DNA of 64,000 bases from Acidobacteriota bacterium (GCA_016196065.1 JACPYL010000025.1:620001-684000); one strand, 5' to 3'. Numbered from the stretch's first letter, positions 24,487 to 35,765 are shown. Translations and numbers: made by a program. The notes: generated by a model not told the origin, from the sequence alone.

Positions 24487-26256
24487 ATGCGCACTCTTAC
24501 TGCTGGCCTCGCCTGTTCCTTCCTTTTGCTACTCTCCGCCTGCGGAGGCGGAGGATCTAGCACGCAGCCCGTTAACAGCGTGTCGCTGACACTTGCCTCT
24601 TCCTCCACACTGGTATTTACGGGTCAATCCGGCACGACGATCAATGCCACAGTGAGTCGTCAAGGAACGGTCGGGAGCGTCACACTGCAAGTGCAGGGCT
24701 TGCCGACCGGAGCATCGGCGGACATCACTTCTCCGAATTCGTCGAACGCGGGCAGCATCACGTTTACCGCTCCGACGGCAGCCGCTACAACCTATCCGCT
24801 GACGGTGACCGCGAGTGATGGATCCGTCAGCGATTCGGCCACGTTCTCTCTCGTGGTGGGGGCCGTCGCACAGATTGGAGCGAGCAGCAACGGCGCTTTC
24901 CAATTGGCGATGGCCACATCGTTTCAACCCGCCGAGTGGGACTACCAGTTCTTCACGCTCAACCCCACTGCGACCACAACCCTGCAAGACCTGCAATCGC
25001 AACACACGCGTTTACAGGGAATTTCCGGTGGAGTGCCCCAAAAGACTCTGGCCGCTTGGGATTTCACGATGCTCGACGCCATCACGCAGCCCGTGTTGGG
25101 CGTGGGCGACCATAGTCCTGAATTTCAGATCGCCAAAGGGCCGCCCTTGCTGTACACGGGCAACGACAGCAACAACAGTTTTCGCGATCTCACATTTCAA
25201 GAGCTGGCGAACTACTCACAAAATCTGGTTCGCTACTACAACACGGGAGGGTTCACCTCGGGGGATGGAGCCTTTCATGTCTCACCTGCCTATCCCACCG
25301 AGGTGATCACGTGGTGGGGAATTTACAACGAGCCCAACATCAACAACAACCTCACGCCGCAGCAGTATGTAACGCTCTACAACGCGACCGTGCCGAAGAT
25401 GCAGGCGGTCGATCCATCGCTGAAGTACGTTGCGTTGGAATTGGCGGACTTCGGAACCGAGCCGCAAAACTGGGTTCCACCTTTCGTCAACGGAGTGACG
25501 GCTCACGTTGACGTGATGGCGACGCATTTCTATTCCACCTGCAATCAGAAAGACAACGATGCGACAGTATTCGCGACCGTCCCGGGATTCGTTTCCGACG
25601 TGCAGTTCTTCTATGCGCAGATGGCGACCAATCCTGCGCTCGCCAATGTTCCGTTGTGGGTGACGGAAAACAACGTGAATGCGGACTTCGACAAAGGCGG
25701 CGGTATCAGCGCCTGTAACGGAGGCGCATTTGTCACCGACCTGCGAGGATCGAGCGCATTCTTTGCGGCGTGGCGACCCTATGTCTTCTCGCAATTTGGG
25801 AAAGCGGGAGTCGAGGCGCTCTACCACTGGGATTTCGACGCTGACAAACAGTTCGGAGAAGTTGACTACAACACGGGAGCCTTGCAGCTCAGCTATTGGG
25901 TCGACTATTGGCTGGCTCGGATGTTCCCGTCACCTCCGGGAGCCACGTTGCTCGACTACACCGCGACGGACACGACTGACCTGGAAATTCTGCCAGTTCG
26001 GAATGCTGACAACAGCGTGACCGTGATGGTGGCGAACTATGCTCTCCATGCAACGGGCGACAACAACGGCACGGGTTCGCCGCGCACGGTTCAAATCGAT
26101 ACTTCGGCCTTCGGTGCTTTTGCGTCAGCGAGTCTGCTGACCATCGACGCGAGTACAAACGTAGCAACCGGCCCGGCCGCAACATCGGTCACGCCGGCCG
26201 CGCAAATCAATATCACACTCAATGGCTACGGCGTTGCTTTCCTGACTTTGAAGTAA
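24487..26256 (+). CDS. Putative glycoside hydrolase lipoprotein (clan GH-A, GH39-like) with Ig-like domain
   Basis: A 589-aa protein. Lipoprotein signal FLLLLSACGGGG at the N-terminus; residues about 30-125 form an Ig-like domain. The remainder is a (beta/alpha)8-type hydrolase: TWWGIYNEPNINN with the likely acid/base Glu282, and PLWVTENNVNADF with the likely nucleophile Glu394, 112 residues apart as in clan GH-A. Retaining beta-xylosidases or related GH39 enzymes are the closest match by motif; this is a family-level guess. A C-terminal beta-sandwich (about 500-589) follows. Anchored to the outer membrane or cell surface, it would attack extracellular glycan. Confidence 0.7.
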   Translation: MRTLTAGLACSFLLLLSACGGGGSSTQPVNSVSLTLASSSTLVFTGQSGTTINATVSRQGTVGSVTLQVQGLPTGASADITSPNSSNAGSITFTAPTAAATTYPLTVTASDGSVSDSATFSLVVGAVAQIGASSNGAFQLAMATSFQPAEWDYQFFTLNPTATTTLQDLQSQHTRLQGISGGVPQKTLAAWDFTMLDAITQPVLGVGDHSPEFQIAKGPPLLYTGNDSNNSFRDLTFQELANYSQNLVRYYNTGGFTSGDGAFHVSPAYPTEVITWWGIYNEPNINNNLTPQQYVTLYNATVPKMQAVDPSLKYVALELADFGTEPQNWVPPFVNGVTAHVDVMATHFYSTCNQKDNDATVFATVPGFVSDVQFFYAQMATNPALANVPLWVTENNVNADFDKGGGISACNGGAFVTDLRGSSAFFAAWRPYVFSQFGKAGVEALYHWDFDADKQFGEVDYNTGALQLSYWVDYWLARMFPSPPGATLLDYTATDTTDLEILPVRNADNSVTVMVANYALHATGDNNGTGSPRTVQIDTSAFGAFASASLLTIDASTNVATGPAATSVTPAAQINITLNGYGVAFLTLK

Positions 26257-26342
26257 CACGCAAGATTCGAAGACCGTCGTTGGACGGTAGTATTCCGCGT
26301 TGAGATCGCGCGACGTCGTGCGCTCTTCCCTCTCGTTACGTA

Positions 26343-26364
26343 GAGACGGGGCTTGCCCCGTCTC
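26343..26364. repeat. GAGACG palindrome, copy 1
   Basis: GAGACGGGGC-TT-GCCCCGTCTC, a perfect 10-bp stem with a two-base loop, preceded by TTACGTA. The same element with base changes on both arms occurs at 34313 and 59086. No T-run follows here. Confidence 0.75.
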
Positions 26365-26395
26365 CTCCTCAAGGTCCCTATGGTTTGATCCGCGC

Positions 26396-26755
26396 TTAGA
26401 CTCGCTCCAGTTCGCGGTGTGTCCGCTCGCTGGCCACATTCCCGGTGTTAAGAGTGCCTGCAGGCTCGAAGAGCAGGAACCAGCATTCTTCCTCGGCCAC
26501 CGGTTTGTGCTCGACGCCGCGCGGCACCACGATAAACTCACCTTCCTCGATCCACTCATGATGATCGAGAAATTCCATGCGGAAGCGGCCCTTCACCACC
26601 AGAAACATTTCGTCTTCGTTATCGTGATGATGAAAAATGAACTCGCCCTTGATCTTGTCGAACTTCACGGCCTGGCCGTTGAGTTCGGCACCGATGTAGG
26701 GCTTCCAGTATTCCGTTATCTTCGAGAATTTTTCGGCAATGTTGACCTTGGACAT
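26396..26755 (-). CDS. Cupin-domain protein (small, cytoplasmic)
   Basis: A 119-aa single cupin. ATG at 26755 (MSKVNIAEKFSKITEYWKPY) is used; the open frame to 26866 adds 37 residues without conservation and touches the repeat at 26860. Cupin motif 1 is visible as FIFHHHDNEDEMFLVVKGRF, motif 2 as EGEFIVVPRGVEHKPVAEEE. No signal peptide. Members of this group are small metal-binding proteins of unknown substrate. GTCTTC and GAGG lie upstream of the start. Next to it is the clpC terminator region. Confidence 0.88.
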   Translation of the reverse strand: MSKVNIAEKFSKITEYWKPYIGAELNGQAVKFDKIKGEFIFHHHDNEDEMFLVVKGRFRMEFLDHHEWIEEGEFIVVPRGVEHKPVAEEECWFLLFEPAGTLNTGNVASERTHRELERV

Positions 26756-26859
26756 GAAGACCTCAGGGAGAAATTTACCGTATCTGAGAGTTTGATTTAC
26801 TTCGAAGGGAGAGGGTCGCAAGAAATCCGGCGGCTGATAGCCGGCCAACCCTCTTAGAT

Positions 26860-26951
26860 CTGTCATCCCGAGCGCAGCGAGGGATCTGCAGTTGGCCGCC
26901 GCCGGGAGAAACTGCAGATCCCTCGTCGCCTTCGGTTCCTCGGGATGACAG
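26860..26951. repeat. Inverted pair of the GTCATCCCGAGCG repeat
   Basis: Left arm 26860-26892 (CTGTCATCCCGAGCG, GCGAGGGATCTGCAGTT) and right arm 26910-26951 (AACTGCAGATCCCTCG to CGGGATGACAG) are reverse complements apart from a short unpaired part. A 17-base loop separates them. Compare the single arm at 3455-3488. Confidence 0.85.
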
Positions 26952-27056
26952 TTTCATGGGTTCTGTTGGTTACATGCGCAAGGTCATCCGTTCGTGTCCG
27001 CATGGACTCTTCGAATGATCTTTGTCTTCAGTTCCTTCCCGTCGCAAAACAAAAGC

Positions 27057-27079
27057 CGCCAGCATTTTCGCTGGCGGCT
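27057..27079 (-). terminator. Rho-independent terminator of clpC
   Basis: GCCGCCAGC and GCTGGCGGC form a 9-bp stem with a 5-base loop; read on the minus strand it is followed by TTTTGTTTTG. It sits about 60 bp beyond the clpC stop, after two further palindromes. Confidence 0.8.
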
Positions 27080-27086
27080 AACCCCT

Positions 27087-27125
27087 GCCGAGCTTTGCTC
27101 GGCTGGACAGGTCGAAGACCTGTCC
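27087..27125. repeat. Two adjacent short palindromes (GCCGAGC and GGTCGAAGACC families)
   Basis: GCCGAGC-TTT-GCTCGGC at 27087-27103 and GGACAGGTC-GAA-GACCTGTCC at 27105-27125. The second shares its core GGTCGAAGACC with a palindrome inside the LolC/E-type gene (35251-35269). Confidence 0.75.
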
Positions 27126-27141
27126 CCACACCACTACAACA

Positions 27142-29589
<2,448 letters not shown>

Positions 29590-29659
29590 ATACTTCATTC
29601 CCCCTGAGCTCTTGCGAAGAACCGAGCCTGCTCGCTCGCTCTCCTACCACCCTAACCTC

Positions 29660-29688
29660 ATTATGCAATCCATTGGTCCACTACCCAA
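29660..29688 (-). promoter_or_regulatory. Candidate sigma-70-type promoter of clpC
   Basis: On the minus strand TTGGGT (29683-29688) and CATAAT (29660-29665) are 17 bp apart, about 70 bp before the clpC start. Heat-shock (CIRCE/HrcA) elements were not seen. Confidence 0.5.
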
Positions 29689-29784
29689 ACCTTACCACTC
29701 TTAAAGTAACATCTGACGGCGGTCTCGCCGGGTACTTTGGTTTGGACCACTCGTCGAGTCCGTCTTCCCAAGTTCTGCATTGCC

Positions 29785-30519
29785 TCACGCCGGAAGCGAC
29801 TCCGGCGCTACTTCCTCTATTTTGCCTCGATCCAGCCGTAGCACTCTATGGCACCGTCGTGCAAAATCCAGGTTGTGCGTCGCGATCAATGAAGTCAGCT
29901 GATGCTCGCGATGCAAACGCGCAATCAATTCAAAAACCACTTCCGCAGTGCGTCCATCGAGATCGCCAGTCGGTTCATCGGCGAGCAGGAGTTGCGGCTT
30001 GGTGATGAGCGCGCGAGCCAGAGCTAGTCGCTGCTGCTCGCCTCCGGAAAGTTCGCCCGAACGATGATGGCCGCGGGCTTCCAGTCCGACCTGGCGCAAC
30101 CAGTTGGATGCTTCGAGCGAAGCGGCCGGCAGAGTCTGCCCCCGCGTGAGCAGTGGCATGGCCACATTTTCAAGCGCGGTAAATTCGGGCAGCAGGTAGT
30201 GAAACTGCCATACAAAGCCGATTTCACGGTTACGAAATTCAGCAGCGCCGTCTTCGGAGAGCGAATTCACCTGAGAGTGCGCGCAGTATACGGCACCCGC
30301 AGAGGGACGTTCAAGCGCTCCGACGATGTGCAACAAGGTACTCTTACCGGTACCCGATTGCCCCACGATCGCCAGCATCTCTCCTTTGTTTACCTGGAAA
30401 GACAGATTCTCAAAGAGCACCAGATCCGCTTCGCCTGAGCGAAAGACCTTTTTCAAACCTTCCACCCGCACCAGCGGGCTTTGCTCTATTGGATGCAAAT
30501 CACCCCTCCTACGGATCAA
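29785..30519 (-). CDS. lolD: ABC transporter ATP-binding protein LolD
   Basis: A 244-aa ABC ATPase. Walker A is [10 protein letters not shown]-loop [20 protein letters not shown], signature [15 protein letters not shown], Walker [17 protein letters not shown]-loop [10 protein letters not shown]. The [14 protein letters not shown]-loop is the LolD hallmark. LolCDE extracts lipoproteins from the inner membrane and hands them to LolA. The permease gene of the same type lies 3.8 kb away, separated by a radical SAM gene and a subtilase gene, an unusual split. Because MacB-like ATPases are similar, lolD is inferred from the Q-loop and the nearby permease. Confidence 0.85.
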   Translation of the reverse strand: MIRRRGDLHPIEQSPLVRVEGLKKVFRSGEADLVLFENLSFQVNKGEMLAIVGQSGTGKSTLLHIVGALERPSAGAVYCAHSQVNSLSEDGAAEFRNREIGFVWQFHYLLPEFTALENVAMPLLTRGQTLPAASLEASNWLRQVGLEARGHHRSGELSGGEQQRLALARALITKPQLLLADEPTGDLDGRTAEVVFELIARLHREHQLTSLIATHNLDFARRCHRVLRLDRGKIEEVAPESLPA

Positions 30520-30676
30520 AGGGCCTCAGGACCATCGCTGCACTGTCGATTACAACACGGTAGAAGCGAGTCCTGATTCCATTAGAGCACGAAGAAGATG
30601 GCGTTGCTCCAATCGCGATTTTGACCTCGAAAAGGCGATCTGCGAAAAACTGTATACCCGAAATAACCGCCTGTAA

Positions 30677-30692
30677 TGTGACCGTGGTCACA
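30677..30692. promoter_or_regulatory. CRP/FNR-type palindrome TGTGA-N6-TCACA upstream of lolD
   Basis: TGTGACCGTGGTCACA matches the CRP half-sites exactly with N6. It lies about 158 bp upstream of the lolD start and 64 bp beyond the radical SAM gene's stop. A second exact copy of the consensus is at 60337. A Crp/Fnr-family regulator is not in this window. Confidence 0.5.
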
Positions 30693-30755
30693 CGCGTAGG
30701 GAAGCAGCTCGGAACCGTCTGAGGCGGGCTAAAACGAGCGGCAACAGTCTACCGA

Positions 30756-32477
30756 TTATTCCTGCGGTCGCACCTGCAGATTGTTGAAAGCCGCCTGTGC
30801 TGAGGGCAGAACTGTCGTCGCCGCGGGTGTCCAATTCCTGCGTTCCACGAAGGTTGGGGGTTCGTAGGTCTTGCCGGCAGCCAGCCGACGGTCTTCTCGG
30901 CGGGTCGTCCAGAGCAGTGCTGGACCTCCCACCCATGCGGAGACCCGAGACACCATGCCGAACTCCTTCGCCAGTTCACGCCGCAATGCGCGAATCTGTT
31001 CGCTCGCCTCGCGGTTCACTTTGCGGAAGTAGTGTTCCGCAGTCCAGAGCGCGGCGCTGTAAACGGTGCGGAGTTTTGCATTGTCGCGCGCAAAGCGTTC
31101 CCGCACGCGCGCGTCAGGATAATCCCGATACCGTTGCCACCCCTGCAGCATGGTCTGACACATGCGAGCCAGGCTGGGACCGTTGCGTTCGAAGTCGCGC
31201 TGGAACGCCCAGTCGAGATAACGCTTGGAATCGTCGCGCGAAATTGCGGCGTGCCGAAAATTGAATTTATGCTGTCCGTGAATGTCGGCGAAATCGATTC
31301 CTTCCAGCATCCTCCCCTGCTCCGACATTTCCTTGTACAGCGGCGTTCCCGGCACCGGAGTGTAGAGCATGAACTGATGGAAGTCGGTTTGATGCGCCAC
31401 CGCGTATTCGATTTCTTCGAGGATGTTCTCTGGCGTGTGATGTTCGAGGCCAACGATGGTCGAGCCCTGGACGCGAATCCCATGTTGCCGCAATTCCCGC
31501 GTCAGTTGATGAGAGTCCGTGCCATCGAGTTTTACATATTTCGATCGAGGTGACTCGAGGCCCATCCATATCCACGAGACACCGAGTTCCACCAGTTCTT
31601 CCATCTTGTATTTGCGGATCGCGTTCGCCGAAGCGAAGACCGCCATACCCCAGACTTTGTTCCCTTCTTTCATTCGCTGCAGCAATTGCAGCGCACGCTC
31701 GCGATGGAGCAGAAAATTCTCATCCATCACAAAAAATGTCTGGACCCCGAGCGAGGCCTCTGCCTGGCACATGACTTCGTAGAGCTGGTCGCCAGTCTCG
31801 TAAAAGTTGATGAAGTTTCCCTTGCCGCCAAAAAAAGCCGAAGTCGTACAGAAGTTACAGCCCATCGGACAGCCCACCGACGGAATGATCGTGGCAGCGG
31901 TGCCTCCTTTACTCTCAGGAAGCTTGATGCCCAGGATGCGCGTGTCCATGCCGGAAACAATTTCAGGATGCCGAACCGGTGCGTGGTCATCTTCGCCGAG
32001 GTAGCGACGCATCCAGGAGATACCTTCGCCGCGCACGATGTGGTCAGCATCGATCATGCCTTCGAGCCCGGGGACCGCAGCCACGTGGCCGCCGATCACA
32101 ATCTGGGAATGGGGTGACAACTCCCGCACCATGCGGCACATCTCGCGAACCTTTCCGAGATTCACGATGATCGAGGAAATTCCAACAACGTCATAGTTGT
32201 TGTCTAGAAGTTCGCGGGCAAAATCTTCTCGCTCCGGAAAATCGAGGACGGTACAGGGCGCCGAAATATTCTGCTGGATCATCATGATCCCCCACGACCG
32301 GTGAAACATACGCAGCGAGAACCCGCCCTGCGCACGCGTGACCTGGTTGTGGTAAAGCTCCATTGGATTAATCGCGCGGCTCCCAAATTCGTCGTCCTGC
32401 GCGTAGGGGCCGAATACAGAGGTCAGAAGTACGCGCGCACGGGTGCCTTTGGGATGGGCTGGTGTTGAGTTGATCAT
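30756..32477 (-). CDS. B12-binding domain radical SAM protein
   Basis: A 573-aa protein from ATG 32477; the open frame to 32651 adds 58 residues without conservation. N-terminal cobalamin-binding-like domain about residues 30-160 (DVVGISSIIVNLGKVREMCRMV) with GGHVAAVPGL. Radical SAM core starts near PSVGCPMGCNFCTTSAFF, where C-x3-C-x2-C ligates the [4Fe-4S] cluster. Then FFVMDENFLLHRERAL and GSTIVGLEHHTPENILEE. Such enzymes make methyl transfers or rearrangements in lipids, bacteriochlorophylls or natural products; the substrate is unknown. It is divergent from the subtilase gene. Confidence 0.88.
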   Translation of the reverse strand: MINSTPAHPKGTRARVLLTSVFGPYAQDDEFGSRAINPMELYHNQVTRAQGGFSLRMFHRSWGIMMIQQNISAPCTVLDFPEREDFARELLDNNYDVVGISSIIVNLGKVREMCRMVRELSPHSQIVIGGHVAAVPGLEGMIDADHIVRGEGISWMRRYLGEDDHAPVRHPEIVSGMDTRILGIKLPESKGGTAATIIPSVGCPMGCNFCTTSAFFGGKGNFINFYETGDQLYEVMCQAEASLGVQTFFVMDENFLLHRERALQLLQRMKEGNKVWGMAVFASANAIRKYKMEELVELGVSWIWMGLESPRSKYVKLDGTDSHQLTRELRQHGIRVQGSTIVGLEHHTPENILEEIEYAVAHQTDFHQFMLYTPVPGTPLYKEMSEQGRMLEGIDFADIHGQHKFNFRHAAISRDDSKRYLDWAFQRDFERNGPSLARMCQTMLQGWQRYRDYPDARVRERFARDNAKLRTVYSAALWTAEHYFRKVNREASEQIRALRRELAKEFGMVSRVSAWVGGPALLWTTRREDRRLAAGKTYEPPTFVERRNWTPAATTVLPSAQAAFNNLQVRPQE

Positions 32478-32807
32478 GTCTTCAAGGCTAGTAAACGGGT
32501 GGGGTCGAGGTCTGTGATGAGAGTCGAAGAATCCCAAAGAATACAAAAGTGTTACAAGGCCGATCTGAATTGAAAACACTCCTTCGCGTGCTGGGCGGCG
32601 TTTTGCCGCAAACCTCGCTATTAAGTGCTTTGAATCCTGTGTCATTGGCAAGACTAAAGATCAGCAAAAGTGACGCTCCAGCCGCAAAACTCTTCACAGT
32701 TGACACGCGTCTCGTTTCAACGCTACAGTCCCTTTCAAGTTCGCCAGTACCAGTTGTCGCTCGGTGAATCCCAACCCCCGTGCAGTTCACAACTTAAGAG
32801 GACCTTC
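32478..32807. other. Divergent intergenic region (330 bp), radical SAM / subtilase
   Basis: No gene is supported. It holds the candidate subtilase promoter (32700-32729). The open frames on both strands extending into it lack ribosome-binding sites and conserved sequence. Confidence 0.6.
32700..32729 (+). promoter_or_regulatory. Candidate promoter of the subtilase gene
   Basis: TTGACA (32700-32705) and TACAGT (32724-32729) spaced by 18 bp, about 80 bp before the ATG at 32808. Good match for the -35 box, moderate for the -10. Confidence 0.5.
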
Positions 32808-34280
32808 ATGACCCTTCGCAGGCGTATTCCCGCAGTCATTCTTGTCGTGCTGGCAATTGCCGGTGTGACCGCAGTCTTCGTGACCACGTTGTCAACGACC
32901 TCCAGCGCCGCGTCCAATCCTAAGATTGCGGCTCGCCTGCTGAAAGAAACGGCGCACGGAAACGGAACCGAAGCACTCGTTGTTCTGTCCGAACAAGCGA
33001 ACCTGAAAGCGGCCGCTACCTTGCCGACCAAGGAAGCAAAAGGGCGTTTCGTTGTGAACACGCTGCGCGAAGTTGCCAGCCGCACACAGGCGCCGATCAT
33101 CGCGATGCTCGAAAAGCGTGGCATTCCGTATCAGTCATTTTGGGCCGTCAACATGATCCAGGTGAGCGGCAATCGTGCGCTGCTGGATGAACTCGCCAGC
33201 CGCACCGACGTGAAACAGATCGATGCGAATCCTCATGTACGAACCAGTCTTCCGGTTCCAACCACGTTCGACGCTCCCGATCAGGCCAGCGGAATTGAGT
33301 GGAACGTGACCAAGGTGAAAGCGCCGAAGGTTTGGGCGCTGGGCTTCAAGGGCGAAGGAAGAGTCGTTGCCGGAGCAGATACGGGCGTGCAATGGGATCA
33401 TCCCTCACTCAAGGGCCACTACCGCGGGTGGAACGGGACGAAGGTCAATCACGACTTCAACTGGCATGACGCAACCTCGCAGCATCTGGCGACGCCCACC
33501 GATCCATTTGGACACGGCACCTTTACGGTTAGCCAGATGGTCGGCGACGACGGCGCGGGCAACCAGATCGGCGTCGCTCCCGGCGCGAAGTGGATCGCCT
33601 GCCGCAATATGGACGCGAGCGGCACTGGATCGCCGACAACATACACGGAGTGCTTCCAGTTCCTGATGGCGCCTTACCCGGTTGGTGGAAACCCTAATCA
33701 GGGTGATCCGACCAAGGCACCCGATTCGATCAACAATTCCTGGACCTGTCCGGCGAGTGAAGGCTGCTCCGCTAACACGCTTCTCCAGATCGTGGACAAC
33801 GTGCGCGCCGCCGGAATCTTCCCCGCGATGGCAGCGGGCAATTCTGGATCATCCTGCTCCAGCATCACCGATCCGCCAGCGATCTATGACAGCTCGGTGA
33901 GTGTGGGTGCAACCGACTCTACGAACCACATTGCCAGTTTCAGCAGCCGCGGCCCGATCACGGCCGATGGCAGCAATCGCCGCAAGCCCGATATTTCGGC
34001 TCCCGGCGTTAACATTCGCGGCGCAGTACCCACCAATGCATATCAATCCGGTTGGTCGGGAACGTCCATGGCCACTCCGCACATCGCGGGCGCGATCGCG
34101 CTGCTCTGGCAGGCAAAGCCAGCCTTGAAAGGCAACGTGGATGCCACCGAGACTCTTCTAGAAAAGAAGGCAATGCACCTGAAGACCACGGAAACCTGCG
34201 GCGGAACACAAGGCAAGGTTCCGAACAACGTCTTCGGATACGGGCTGTTGAATATCTATAAGGCGGTGATTGCACCGTAG
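32808..34280 (+). CDS. Secreted S8-family (subtilisin-like) serine protease
   Basis: A 490-aa exported protease from ATG 32808, with AAGAGGA just upstream. N-terminal signal/anchor (about 8-30), an I9-type inhibitor propeptide (EALVVLSEQANLKAAA to VKQIDANPHVRTS), then the catalytic domain. Asp in GADTGVQWDHP, His in FGHGTFTVSQMVG, oxyanion Asn in AMAAGNSGSSC, Ser in GTSMATPHIAGAIALLWQA. The layout resembles bacillopeptidase F-like S8 enzymes. It would be self-processed after export and digest extracellular protein. A GAGACG terminator hairpin follows the stop. Confidence 0.92.
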   Translation: MTLRRRIPAVILVVLAIAGVTAVFVTTLSTTSSAASNPKIAARLLKETAHGNGTEALVVLSEQANLKAAATLPTKEAKGRFVVNTLREVASRTQAPIIAMLEKRGIPYQSFWAVNMIQVSGNRALLDELASRTDVKQIDANPHVRTSLPVPTTFDAPDQASGIEWNVTKVKAPKVWALGFKGEGRVVAGADTGVQWDHPSLKGHYRGWNGTKVNHDFNWHDATSQHLATPTDPFGHGTFTVSQMVGDDGAGNQIGVAPGAKWIACRNMDASGTGSPTTYTECFQFLMAPYPVGGNPNQGDPTKAPDSINNSWTCPASEGCSANTLLQIVDNVRAAGIFPAMAAGNSGSSCSSITDPPAIYDSSVSVGATDSTNHIASFSSRGPITADGSNRRKPDISAPGVNIRGAVPTNAYQSGWSGTSMATPHIAGAIALLWQAKPALKGNVDATETLLEKKAMHLKTTETCGGTQGKVPNNVFGYGLLNIYKAVIAP

Positions 34281-34312
34281 CAGCTTCGACCTGTGAGAAG
34301 AAAGTTTACGTA

Positions 34313-34341
34313 GAGACGCGGCTTGCCGCGTCTCTTTTTTT
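34313..34341. terminator. GAGACG palindrome copy 2, terminator hairpin
   Basis: GAGACGCGGC-TT-GCCGCGTCTC followed by TTTTTTT on the + strand; preceded by TTACGTA as in copy 1. It lies between the convergent ends of the subtilase and LolC/E-type genes and fits a terminator for the subtilase. Confidence 0.8.
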
Positions 34342-34365
34342 GTGGGGTGCGATTGCGATCAGGAA

Positions 34366-35706
34366 CTATTCGTAGCGCAAGGCTTCAGCCGGCAGAATCC
34401 GAGCCGCCGACCATGACGGATAGATCGTCGCAACCAACGAGATTCCGATCGACACCAGCGCAACGATTACACCGTCCATAATCCGGGGCACGAAGGGAAC
34501 GTAGTCGATGGAATAGACTTCCGGCGAGAGTGAAATGAAATGGTAGTGACCGCCCGCCCAAGAGATCGCGTATCCCAGCACCAGGCCAGCGGCGGTTCCA
34601 ATCACGCCGATCAAAACTCCCTGCGCGATAAACACCCGCCGAATCTGAGACTTCTTCGTCCCCAGCGCGATCAGCACGGCGATATCTTTTGTTTTTTCCA
34701 TCACCATCATGGTCAGCGAGATGAGGATATTCAGCGCCGCCACGAACACAATCAGCCCGATCGTGATGAACGTCACGACCCGCTCCAGGCGTAGCGCGCG
34801 AAACAGAGCCTTGTTCTGCTCCATCCAACTGGTCGCCATGAAGCCGTGTCCAGCCGCCTCTTCGAGCTGACGGGCAACATCGTTGGCGGCATAGATATCG
34901 TCAAGCTTGAATTCGATCACCGAAATCAAATCGCCGAGTCCGAACAGCTGTTGCGCATCCGAAAGACGTGTGAACGCCCACGAAGAGTCGTAGTCGAAGA
35001 ATCCCGAGTTAAATATCCCAACAACTTTGAATCTCAAATACTTCGGCACCATGCCGAACGGAGTCAGTTCTCCCTGCGGACTCGTGACCAGCACGACCGA
35101 TCCCACGCTGGCGCCGATCTGTTCGGCCATTTCCTTGCCGAGAATAATCGGCGGCATCGCGGCAACACGCTCGTGCACGCCGGCCAGGTCATCGGGCGAT
35201 GTGCCGCCTGCTGACTGATCTGCGTGGGGACGGGTCTCTGACCCTTCCATGCCGGGTCGAAGACCCGGCAGCGCTGGATCGGCCTCCAGCGGCACCGCCG
35301 ATCCCAGCGTCACCGTCTTCAGCAGATCGCTGACTTTGCTTTCATACGACGGCAGCAGCCCCTTCACAACCGCTCCCCGCGCCCGCGGCCCGCGCGAGAT
35401 CAGCACTTGCTCATAAATCGCCGGAGCCACTGCCACCACGTGCGGTTGCTTCGACAACTTTTCGAGCAACGGACGCCAGTCCTGAATCCCGTCGCTCTGC
35501 ACCCGCAACAGGCTGACATGCGCCGTCGACCCAAGTAATCGTTGTTGTAGGTCCTGCCGGAAGCCATTATTGATGGCCAAAGCAACAATCAGCGAGGCCA
35601 CTCCAGCCGCAACACCTGCGATAGAAATTCCTGTGATCACGCCGATGAACGCCTGGCGGCGTTTCGCCCGGAGATAACGCGTCGCGATAAAGAGTTCAAA
35701 GCGCAT
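34366..35706 (-). CDS. LolC/LolE-family lipoprotein-releasing permease
   Basis: A 446-aa ABC permease. The N-terminus FELFIATRYLRAKRRQAF and FITIGLIVFVAALNILISLTMMVMEKTKDIAVL are typical of LolC/E, with four membrane helices (about 22-45, 320-345, 370-390, 410-430) and a large periplasmic MacB-like domain. With LolD and possibly a second permease elsewhere, it would release lipoproteins for transfer to LolA. A 46-base repeat pair (35224-35269) lies in frame in the periplasmic domain, coding for the odd ALPGLRPGMEGSETRPHADQ stretch. This segment looks like an in-frame repeat insertion. It ends convergent with the subtilase gene. Confidence 0.87.
   Translation of the reverse strand: MRFELFIATRYLRAKRRQAFIGVITGISIAGVAAGVASLIVALAINNGFRQDLQQRLLGSTAHVSLLRVQSDGIQDWRPLLEKLSKQPHVVAVAPAIYEQVLISRGPRARGAVVKGLLPSYESKVSDLLKTVTLGSAVPLEADPALPGLRPGMEGSETRPHADQSAGGTSPDDLAGVHERVAAMPPIILGKEMAEQIGASVGSVVLVTSPQGELTPFGMVPKYLRFKVVGIFNSGFFDYDSSWAFTRLSDAQQLFGLGDLISVIEFKLDDIYAANDVARQLEEAAGHGFMATSWMEQNKALFRALRLERVVTFITIGLIVFVAALNILISLTMMVMEKTKDIAVLIALGTKKSQIRRVFIAQGVLIGVIGTAAGLVLGYAISWAGGHYHFISLSPEVYSIDYVPFVPRIMDGVIVALVSIGISLVATIYPSWSAARILPAEALRYE
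35224..35269. repeat. Repeat pair inserted in the LolC/E-type gene
   Basis: GGGTC-TCT-GACCC (35232-35244) preceded by GTGGGGAC, then GCCGGGTC-GAA-GACCCGGC (35251-35269). The second palindrome has the GGTCGAAGACC core of the repeat at 27105, which also has GTCCCCAC next to it. The same repeat family here lies within an open coding frame. Confidence 0.65.
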
Positions 35707-35765
35707 GAGGACGGGGAGCTCTCAGCCATCAACATTCAGCCAATGCGGATTATATCTGGGTCTGC

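Larger units (their letters stand above)
26756..27141. other. Gene-free intergenic region (386 bp) rich in palindromes
   Basis: No convincing gene. It contains the inverted pair at 26860-26951, the terminator-type hairpin of clpC (27057-27079) and two adjacent palindromes at 27087-27125. The short open frames here have no ribosome-binding site or recognisable content. Confidence 0.8.

Noticed and set aside
32510-32767. Short open frames in the radical SAM / subtilase gap
   Set aside because: No ribosome site or protein-like composition; they overlap the candidate promoter.
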